From positions 12,510 through 23,553 of the forward strand of contig DCTQ01000010.1 in assembly GCA_002329395.1 (NCBI GenBank): 11,044 nt of DNA. The letters are read 5' to 3'. The translations under genes and the position numbers were made by a program. The notes under the pieces were generated by a model, which saw only the letters and a list, made by a program, of their open reading frames with translations, was not told the DNA's origin and searched no databases. Within the stretch, counting starts at the first letter, position 1. Each line of letters begins with the position of its first letter. Below, piece after piece: positions 6,569-11,044 of this stretch. Origin of the DNA: Candidatus Avelusimicrobium alvi (GTDB lineage: Bacteria; Elusimicrobiota; Elusimicrobia; Elusimicrobiales; Elusimicrobiaceae).

Positions 6569-7690
6569 TTAAGCAGTTTTCACGTGAAAACTATTGTTTA
6601 TAAGTTGTTGATAAATACTTTGATATTGCTTGGATGTATCTGTCATCCTTTTGGCTAAAGTCAGAGAATACCGCCCCATTTCAGCGCGCCGTTCCGGGCT
6701 GTCCGCCAGCTCCGCCATTAAACAGCTAAGCAGTGTTAAATCTCCCTTTTTAAATACAAAACCGTTTTTTCCGTGCTCTACCCACAGCGGCATATCTCCC
6801 GCATCACTGACCACACACGGCAGCCCCACACGCAACGCCTCCAACAAGGCAAGGGGCAGGGATTCCTCCACCGAAGGCAGTACAAATACATCCGCCATAT
6901 TCAGCCAGTCGTTGATATTCGTTTGTTCCCCTGCCAGCAATACGGTTTGTTCCAGCTTATTTTGGCGGATAAACGCTTCCAGTTTTTCCCGTTCCGCGCC
7001 ATCGCCCACATATACCAGCCGGGTAAACGGAAAGGAACGCAGTACGTTGCGAAAGGCCTGTAATAAGGTCAGCGGGTCTTTTACCGGGGCCAGGCGCGCT
7101 ACGCTGATAAATACCGCATTGTCCGGCGTATAGCCGTACTTTTTCCGCATAGCGGCCCGCGCAGAAGCATCGGGATAAAAAGCTTTTTCATCCGCCCCGT
7201 TGGGAAGCAAATAGACTTTATTCTTTTGGTATTTTTGTTTTTCCACCAAATACCGCGCGGTGGAAAAGGATTCGGCCACCGTTAAGGTATCCAAATCTTT
7301 CAGCAAACGGTCGGCCCAGCGCAGGGCAAAGTTCTTTTTGGATAAATCAAAATGAGGTGTGGTAATCAGTTTTATGCCCTTTCCGGCGCAGGCTGTGCGG
7401 GCATATTCAATCCCCCGGTACAACATGGCATGCACGATATCCGGCCGGAAGGCTTCTACCGCGGCCGAGAGTTTTTGAATAATGCGCGTTTGAGAATACC
7501 ACTGCATATTTAAAGACGCCACCTCCACCCCCGCCGCCTGCAATTCCCGGGCCACCGGGCCCAGCGGTTTAAGCGAAAGAACTTTTACCGTATGCTCTTT
7601 AGCCGTAAAAGCGGCCAGTTCCGCCAGCGCTTTTTCTGCGCCGCCTACGTCGGTAGAAGTGATGATGTATAAAATCTTCATATTCTTCAT
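6569..7690 (-). CDS. GT4-family glycosyltransferase
   Basis: A 373-residue GT-B fold retaining glycosyltransferase with two Rossmann-like domains. The N-terminal domain starts KILYIITSTDVGGAEKAL (GGAEK 16-20). The C-terminal GT1-type domain has SVARLAPVKDP (196-206), VYVGDGAERE (227-236), DVFVLPS (267-273) and the EX7E motif Glu276-Glu284 in EESLPLALLEAL. It would transfer a sugar from a nucleotide donor to a glycan or lipid acceptor on the cytoplasmic side of the membrane; donor and acceptor cannot be told. The ATG at 7690 gives three extra residues ahead of the canonical-looking start at Met4 (7681), and a TATAAT overlaps the first ATG, so Met4 may be the true start. The last codons (encoding SFHVKT) contain a parS-like palindrome. 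lepB follows after 12 bases. Confidence 0.9.
   Translation of the reverse strand: MKNMKILYIITSTDVGGAEKALAELAAFTAKEHTVKVLSLKPLGPVARELQAAGVEVASLNMQWYSQTRIIQKLSAAVEAFRPDIVHAMLYRGIEYARTACAGKGIKLITTPHFDLSKKNFALRWADRLLKDLDTLTVAESFSTARYLVEKQKYQKNKVYLLPNGADEKAFYPDASARAAMRKKYGYTPDNAVFISVARLAPVKDPLTLLQAFRNVLRSFPFTRLVYVGDGAEREKLEAFIRQNKLEQTVLLAGEQTNINDWLNMADVFVLPSVEESLPLALLEALRVGLPCVVSDAGDMPLWVEHGKNGFVFKKGDLTLLSCLMAELADSPERRAEMGRYSLTLAKRMTDTSKQYQSIYQQLINNSFHVKTA
6575..6592. promoter_or_regulatory. parS: parS-like centromere site 3, inside the glycosyltransferase coding end
   Basis: AGTTTTCACGTGAAAACT is a perfect 18-bp palindrome with the same 16-bp core as sites 1 and 2 and an A-T outer pair. It is read on the minus strand as codons for Ser-Phe-His-Val-Lys-Thr, immediately before the Ala codon and stop of the glycosyltransferase. 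It lies about 1 kb from site 2. parS sites inside genes are known, for example within spo0J of Bacillus subtilis. Confidence 0.8.
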
Positions 7691-7697
7691 TATAGCA
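7689..7697 (-). promoter_or_regulatory. Extended -10 promoter for the glycosyltransferase-lepB-parAB unit
   Basis: On the minus strand TGCTATAAT (7697-7689) is a perfect extended -10 element (TGnTATAAT). No good -35 box is seen 17-18 bases upstream, which extended -10 promoters can do without. Transcription would begin near 7682, right at the second ATG (7681) of the glycosyltransferase, suggesting a leaderless or nearly leaderless message. Confidence 0.45.
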
Positions 7698-7700
7698 AGT

Positions 7701-7729
7701 TTGCGTCCTTGCCGGAGAGGTCTTAAAAT
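7701..7729 (+). promoter_or_regulatory. Promoter of the TRL-like lipoprotein gene
   Basis: TTGCGT (7701-7706), a 17-base spacer and TAAAAT (7724-7729) form a fair sigma-70-type promoter. Transcription would start near 7736, about 19 bases ahead of the ATG. It stands back to back with the minus-strand promoter in the 64-base divergent gap. Confidence 0.45.
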
Positions 7730-7754
7730 GGTATGTTTAAACTAGAGAACACTT

Positions 7755-8069
7755 ATGAAAAAATTATCATTAGCCGCCTGCGCCTGCATTTTTTTAGCCG
7801 GCTGCGGATTATACGGCACCACCCAATACAATATCCGCCTGGATGCCCAGCAGGCCGACTTCAGCCGCCCCGAAGATTTAAAAATGGGCTCCACCTGTAC
7901 GTTTTTAGTGCTGGGGTTTATTCCCTGGCCCTGGCATAAAACCAAAACGCCCGACACGCTTTTGGGCGCCCTCATCCAGGCCGACATTCACCAAGTGGTG
8001 TGGATAGACAGTACATATGATTATAAATTTACGTATGCCTATTCCTGCAAAAATGTGTACGGTTATTAA
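7755..8069 (+). CDS. Small lipoprotein, TRL-like family
   Basis: A 104-residue exported protein. MKKLSLAACACIFLAGC is a type II signal peptide with lipobox LAGC and lipidation at Cys17; residue +2 is Gly, so outer-membrane sorting would be allowed. The mature part has the layout of TRL-like lipoproteins: GLYGTTQYNIRLDA after the lipobox, a KMGSTCTFLVLGF segment with a buried Cys, TLLGALIQADIHQVVWIDSTYDYK, then a C-terminal Tyr/Cys-rich end SCKNVYGY. The two mature cysteines after the anchor (Cys41 and Cys99) could form a disulfide. The function of this family is unknown to me. Family assignment rests on remembered pattern and is moderate. The gene stands alone, with its own promoter and terminator. 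Confidence 0.7.
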   Translation: MKKLSLAACACIFLAGCGLYGTTQYNIRLDAQQADFSRPEDLKMGSTCTFLVLGFIPWPWHKTKTPDTLLGALIQADIHQVVWIDSTYDYKFTYAYSCKNVYGY

Positions 8070-8081
8070 TTCTTTTTTTGT

Positions 8082-8114
8082 AATCCCGGATAATGTTTAG
8101 CGTCCGGGATTTTT
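8082..8114 (+). terminator. Intrinsic terminator of the lipoprotein gene
   Basis: AATCCCGGA (8082-8090) pairs perfectly with TCCGGGATT (8103-8111), then T residues to 8114. It begins 13 bases after the lipoprotein stop. The short T-run makes it moderate in strength, but two more hairpins follow. Confidence 0.8.
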
Positions 8115-8124
8115 GACGGCTTCT

Positions 8125-8160
8125 GACAAAAACGGACTTCCCAAAAGAAGCCCGTTTTGT
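8125..8160 (-). terminator. Hairpin terminator in the convergent lipoprotein/rubredoxin gap
   Basis: AAAACGG (8129-8135) pairs with CCGTTTT (8152-8158), continued inside by CTTC/GAAG after an A/C mismatch, with a six-base loop. On the minus strand the stem is followed by a T-run, so it is best read as a back-up terminator for the rubredoxin operon. Confidence 0.6.
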
Positions 8161-8166
8161 TTGTGT

Positions 8167-8198
8167 AAAAAAAATACTTAAAATTTAAGCATTTTTTT
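8167..8198. terminator. Bidirectional terminator just past the rubredoxin stop
   Basis: The arms AAAAAAATACTTA (8168-8180) and TAAGCATTTTTTT (8186-8198) pair with one A/C mismatch around a short loop. Both strands therefore show a stem running into a seven- or eight-T tract. It lies 18 bases past the rubredoxin stop and probably ends the minus-strand operon. The stem is AT-rich, so it may be weak alone. Confidence 0.65.
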
Positions 8199-8215
8199 CA
8201 AAAACGCCCTAAAAT

Positions 8216-8377
8216 TTAATTTTCAGGCTTGAACTGGTCCTTTCCTACCCCGCAAACGGGGCATACCCAGTCTTCTTTCACATCTTCCCATTTGGTTCCG
8301 GCCGGTACGCCGTTTTCCGGATCTCCCAAAGCGGGATCATACGTATAACCGCACACTTCACAAATATACTTTACCAT
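8216..8377 (-). CDS. Rubredoxin
   Basis: A 53-residue protein, the normal rubredoxin length. It starts [20 protein letters not shown] and has the second iron site [14 protein letters not shown] (37-49). The four iron ligands Cys6, Cys9, Cys39 and Cys42 are in CxxCGY and CPxCG motifs, and the usual aromatic residues (Tyr4, Tyr11, Tyr13, Trp30, Trp37, Phe49) are present. It is a small cytoplasmic one-electron carrier. Lying last in the operon after the flavin reductase and flavodiiron genes, it most likely passes electrons from the reductase to the flavodiiron protein and perhaps to desulfoferrodoxin. A strong GGGGAGG precedes the ATG. The flavin reductase gene ends 30 bases upstream. Confidence 0.96.
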   Translation of the reverse strand: MVKYICEVCGYTYDPALGDPENGVPAGTKWEDVKEDWVCPVCGVGKDQFKPEN

Positions 8378-8407
8378 AAGAGTTTACCTCCCCTTCTTTT
8401 TTATAAT

Positions 8408-8920
8408 TTAAATATGCGTCGCGCCCGCAGGCGTTTTGCCTTTAATTACATCGTGATAGTACGCATACGTCAGCGCCGTGCCGTGAGGCTGAACGACGCC
8501 CGCGTCCTTCACCGTGCCGATAAAAAGCGTATGCGTCCCGACGTCTACGGTTTGGCATACTTCCACTTCCATATACGAAAGCGTATGCTCCGTTACCACG
8601 GGACAGCCCAAAAAACCCGTTTTATACGGCACTTTGGCGAATTTGTCAAACGTGCGTCCGGTGCGAAAACCAAACGTGCCGATAAAAGGCAGCGGGGTAT
8701 TTTGTTCAAGCGGCATAGCGGCAAATACGCGGCTTTTTAAAATCATCTCGTGCGTAAGGCTTTGTTTATTAACGGATATCGCCATCCGCGCGGGTTCGGC
8801 CGTCACCTGAAAAACGGTGTTTACAATCATTCCGTTTTTCTTTTCTCCGTCTACGGAAGTAACGATATAGAGCCCGTAAGTGATGTAATTCAGCCCTTCG
8901 TTAATGTCTTTTACCGCCAT
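8408..8920 (-). CDS. Flavin reductase-like FMN-binding protein (Hrb N-domain / flavoredoxin type)
   Basis: A 170-residue split-barrel flavoprotein of the flavin reductase-like family. Signature stretches are YGLYIVTSVDGEKKNGMIVN (15-34), FQVTAEPARMAISVNK (37-52, FMN pocket), IGTFGFRTGRTFDKF (80-94) and the end TYAYYHDVIKGKTPAGA. This is the organisation of the N-terminal domain of the high-molecular-weight rubredoxin (Hrb) of Moorella-type acetogens, which oxidises NADH and reduces FprA. In Hrb a rubredoxin domain follows; here the protein stops at the linker point and a separate rubredoxin gene begins 30 bases on. It follows the flavodiiron gene by 12 bases. An alternative role as a flavoredoxin-like carrier cannot be excluded. 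Confidence 0.88.
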   Translation of the reverse strand: MAVKDINEGLNYITYGLYIVTSVDGEKKNGMIVNTVFQVTAEPARMAISVNKQSLTHEMILKSRVFAAMPLEQNTPLPFIGTFGFRTGRTFDKFAKVPYKTGFLGCPVVTEHTLSYMEVEVCQTVDVGTHTLFIGTVKDAGVVQPHGTALTYAYYHDVIKGKTPAGATHI

Positions 8921-8932
8921 AGCCGCTCCCCG

Positions 8933-10129
8933 TTATTTTACTTTTTCCGCCAGTTTTTTACTGACGGCGAGGCCTAGTTCTTTACAGGCCAGCTTGATTT
9001 TTTCGTCGGGCACGAACGGAGACTTAATCGCCGGAGCGGCAATTTCCACGTTCATGCTTTCCAACATTCTGGTCAGCTCGTCCACCGGAGCGCCGTTCCA
9101 GCCGTACGAGCCGAACGCCGCGCCGACCAGCCCTTTTTTGCGAAGGCCTTTTAAATAGCACAGCACGTCGGCCATAGCCGGGAAAATCTGGCTGTTAAGC
9201 ACCGGCGAGCCAATCAAGAGAGCGCTTGCATCCAACAGTTCGGTCGCCACGTCGCTTCTGTGATTGCTGTGCATGGAAAGCTGTTTTACTTCCGTACCGC
9301 CTTCGCGCAGGCCTTCGGTAATGTAATTGGCCATTTTTTCGGTGCTGCCCCACATCGTATCGTAGACGACGATCGCTTTGTTCTTCGGGGCCTGCGCCGC
9401 CCACTTGGCGTACAAATTGACAATTTTAGACGGATCCTTGCGCCACACAAAACCGTGGTCCGGCGCAATCATCCGGGGCGAAAGCCCCATCTTCTGCACC
9501 TGTGCCAGGAAGCGGAGCACAATGTCGGAATACGGAAGCACGATGTTGGCGTAATACTTTTCGGCTTCGTACATCCACAGCCGTTCTTCGTTTTCGTCGT
9601 CAAACAATTTGCCGGTGGCGTAGTGCATGCCGAATACGTCGTTGGTAAACAGGATATTTTCTTTTTCCAGATACGAAAACATACTGTCCGGCCAGTGCAG
9701 CATACGCGCTTCCACGAAAGAGATGGTGTCTCCCCCCACGTCAATGCGGTCGCCGGTTTTAACGGTTTTTAATTTTAAATCGCAGTGGAACTGGGCGGTA
9801 ATGTCTTTAAAGCCCATATCCGACACGTACACTTCTTCGGGCTGGATGAGATTGACCGTCTGCGGAAGCGCGCCCGAATGGTCCATTTCCGAATGGTTGG
9901 AAATAATAATTTTAATTTTCTTGGGGTCAATTACGCTTTGGATGCGTTCCATCATTTCCCCGTAGAATTCTTTTTTGACGGTATCAATCAGCGTGGGTTT
10001 TTCCCCCATCACCAAATACGCGTTGTACGTCGTACCGCGCTTGGTGGAATACCCGTGGAAATCGCGAATGTTCCAATCAATCGCGCCCACCCAATATACA
10101 TGTTCCGAAATTTTTACGGCTTCCATCAT
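8933..10129 (-). CDS. fprA: Flavodiiron protein (FprA / rubredoxin:oxygen oxidoreductase)
   Basis: A 398-residue class A flavodiiron protein. The N-terminal metallo-beta-lactamase-like domain (about 1-245) carries all diiron ligands: His79, Glu81 and Asp83 in NHSEMDHSG (78-86), with His84 next to them, His145 in LHWPDSM, Asp164 in TNDVFG and His225 in PDHG. The C-terminal flavodoxin domain (about 251-398) starts with the FMN phosphate loop YDTMWGSTEKMA (256-267) and continues with GSPVLN and GSYGWNG. No rubredoxin or reductase domain is fused, and both are encoded just downstream. The enzyme reduces O2 to water with four electrons, or NO to N2O, in the cytoplasm of anaerobes. AGGAG lies nine bases before the ATG; a second ATG follows at once and could also be used. 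Confidence 0.96.
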   Translation of the reverse strand: MMEAVKISEHVYWVGAIDWNIRDFHGYSTKRGTTYNAYLVMGEKPTLIDTVKKEFYGEMMERIQSVIDPKKIKIIISNHSEMDHSGALPQTVNLIQPEEVYVSDMGFKDITAQFHCDLKLKTVKTGDRIDVGGDTISFVEARMLHWPDSMFSYLEKENILFTNDVFGMHYATGKLFDDENEERLWMYEAEKYYANIVLPYSDIVLRFLAQVQKMGLSPRMIAPDHGFVWRKDPSKIVNLYAKWAAQAPKNKAIVVYDTMWGSTEKMANYITEGLREGGTEVKQLSMHSNHRSDVATELLDASALLIGSPVLNSQIFPAMADVLCYLKGLRKKGLVGAAFGSYGWNGAPVDELTRMLESMNVEIAAPAIKSPFVPDEKIKLACKELGLAVSKKLAEKVK

Positions 10130-10155
10130 AAGAAGGATCTCCTGGAGTTAAATAA

Positions 10156-10182
10156 GCGCCCTCCCCTGCTGGAAGAGGGCGC
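10156..10182. promoter_or_regulatory. Intercistronic hairpin between desulfoferrodoxin and flavodiiron genes
   Basis: GCGCCCTC (10156-10163) and GAGGGCGC (10175-10182) form a perfect eight-base GC-rich stem with an 11-base loop in the 59-base gap between the two genes. On the minus strand it is followed by TTATTTAA, a poor T-tract. It is therefore more likely an mRNA-stabilising or partial-attenuation element than a full terminator. Confidence 0.5.
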
Positions 10183-10188
10183 GCCAAA

Positions 10189-10575
10189 TTAATTTTCTTT
10201 CTGCCACAAACCGTGCAGGTTGCAATACTCGCGCGCGAGCACTTTGTCCGACTTGCTTTCAAATTCGGCTTCGGGCGCGTCGCCGGGTTTTAAATACTTG
10301 CGCTGCACTTTGCCGCATTTTTCGCAAATCAGTTCCACCCATTCAATATAATGCGCATCAATCATCGGGTGCGCCACACTGCCCACTTTAACGCGGTAGC
10401 CGCCTTCAATTTTTTCAATCACGGGCACGTGTTTTTCGGCCGCTCCGTCGGTAGTTCCGGGCACCTGCAGTTTCATGGGTTCGCCGCAGCACACCAGTTC
10501 TCCCGCGCCTGCGTGCACCACTTCCACTATGTTGCCGCAAACGGCGCATTTATAAATTTCGTTTACTTTCGTCAT
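10189..10575 (-). CDS. dfx: Desulfoferrodoxin (two-iron superoxide reductase)
   Basis: A 128-residue desulfoferrodoxin. The N-terminal desulforedoxin domain holds centre I with Cys10, Cys13, Cys29 and Cys30 (YKCAVCGN and VCCGEPM). The neelaredoxin-like domain holds catalytic centre II: Glu47 and Lys48 in EKH, His49, His69, His75, Cys118 and His121 (REYCNLHG). It reduces superoxide to hydrogen peroxide in the cytoplasm without making O2, using electrons usually delivered by rubredoxin. [10 protein letters not shown] and ARETC-like C-terminal segments match the Desulfovibrio pattern closely, the latter here being [11 protein letters not shown]. An extra Cys pair (Cys84 and Cys87, ICEKCGKV) sits where other desulfoferrodoxins that I recall have a short turn without cysteine. 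A strong GGGGGGAG precedes the ATG; tpx ends 16 bases upstream. Confidence 0.96.
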   Translation of the reverse strand: MTKVNEIYKCAVCGNIVEVVHAGAGELVCCGEPMKLQVPGTTDGAAEKHVPVIEKIEGGYRVKVGSVAHPMIDAHYIEWVELICEKCGKVQRKYLKPGDAPEAEFESKSDKVLAREYCNLHGLWQKEN

Positions 10576-10591
10576 ACAATACTCCCCCCGT

Positions 10592-11044
10592 TTATAACAA
10601 TTTTTTTACTTCGTTTAATACTTCTTCGTAATCCGGCTCCTGCGTTACTTCCGGCACGAACTGGATATATTTTATTATACCTTCTTTATCCACCACAAAC
10701 ACGGCGCGCGTCAGCAAACCCAAATCTTCCAGCAAAACGCCATAGTCGCGCGCAAAGCCGTAATCGCGGTAATCGGATGCGGTCATCACTTTTTTTACGC
10801 CGTTGGCCGCACACCAGCGGGTCTGTGCAAAAGGCAGGTCGCGGCTGACGGTCAGCACGATAACGCCTTCCGGCAGCTTGTCCGCTTCCCTATTAAAGCG
10901 GCGCGTTTCCAGGCTGCACACCGGCGTATCCAGAGAAGGCACACAGGAGATGACCAGCACTTTGCCGTCAAAATCCGTCTTTTTGACCGTTTCCAGCGCA
11001 TTGCCCGTAAGCATAAAATCGGGCGCCCGGTCCCCTGTTTTAAG
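10592..11044 (-). CDS. tpx: Thiol peroxidase Tpx (5' end outside the window)
   Basis: The frame is open to the right edge, and the 150 visible residues start at [10 protein letters not shown], about 20 residues into a normal Tpx of roughly 165. This is an atypical two-Cys peroxiredoxin. The peroxidatic cysteine lies in PSLDTPVC (visible residue 43) and the resolving cysteine in RWCAANG (visible residue 78). ETRRFNREA and the C-terminal end [13 protein letters not shown] fit the family closely. It reduces hydrogen peroxide and alkyl hydroperoxides in the cytoplasm with electrons from thioredoxin. The ATG at 11014 is internal because conserved residues are encoded before it. Lying first among the visible genes of the operon, it would clear the peroxide produced by desulfoferrodoxin. 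The promoter is outside the window. Confidence 0.95.
   Translation of the reverse strand, partial: LKTGDRAPDFMLTGNALETVKKTDFDGKVLVISCVPSLDTPVCSLETRRFNREADKLPEGVIVLTVSRDLPFAQTRWCAANGVKKVMTASDYRDYGFARDYGVLLEDLGLLTRAVFVVDKEGIIKYIQFVPEVTQEPDYEEVLNEVKKLL

Noticed and set aside
10424..10434. Another CACGTG hexamer
   Set aside because: The flanks (GGGCACGTGTTTT) are not symmetric and lack the TTTC/GAAA arms of the parS-like sites.
11012..11014. ATG at 11014 as start of Tpx
   Set aside because: Conserved Tpx residues GDRAPDF are encoded before it and the frame is open to the window edge.
1..11044. Phage, transposon, CRISPR or toxin-antitoxin genes
   Set aside because: No transposase, integrase, direct-repeat array, attachment duplication or toxin-like small gene pair was seen anywhere in the window.

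Overview
The window reads as chromosomal DNA from a strictly anaerobic, probably Gram-negative bacterium. It carries a five-gene oxygen, superoxide and peroxide defence cluster of the type anaerobes use, a type II signal-peptide lipoprotein, and the end of what looks like an outer-membrane beta-barrel protein. The gene mix and the DUF1646 transporter would fit a gut lineage such as Elusimicrobiota. That placement is inference and cannot be settled from 11 kb. I see no mobile element, CRISPR array, tRNA or rRNA.

Left part (1-3224, plus strand): the 3' end of a probable outer-membrane protein with its terminator is followed by a closely spaced run of three genes. These are a DUF1646 cation-transporter-like protein, an MgtC/SapB-family membrane protein and a DegT/DnrJ/EryC1-type PLP sugar aminotransferase, closed by a strong terminator. 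About 440 bases without a convincing gene follow, between two convergent transcription units.

Middle part (3668-7697, minus strand): glycosyltransferase (GT4), signal peptidase I (lepB), parA and parB lie head to tail and end at a terminator. Three 18-bp perfect palindromes with the core GTTTTCACGTGAAAAC sit here, two between lepB and parA and one inside the last codons of the glycosyltransferase. They are almost certainly parS sites, but they differ from the canonical TGTTTCACGTGAAACA at its outer positions. The ParB recognition helix also differs at the matching place (GKSK instead of GKSR). This possible co-variation is the most interesting observation in the window.

Right part (7701-11044): a small TRL-like lipoprotein gene (plus strand) faces a minus-strand operon of thiol peroxidase (cut by the window edge), desulfoferrodoxin, flavodiiron protein, flavin reductase-like protein and a 53-residue rubredoxin. 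Electrons would plausibly flow from NAD(P)H through the flavin reductase and rubredoxin to the flavodiiron protein, which reduces O2 to water. The same rubredoxin could feed the superoxide reductase, and Tpx would remove the peroxide formed. The flavin reductase and rubredoxin together look like an unfused version of the two-domain Hrb protein of acetogens.
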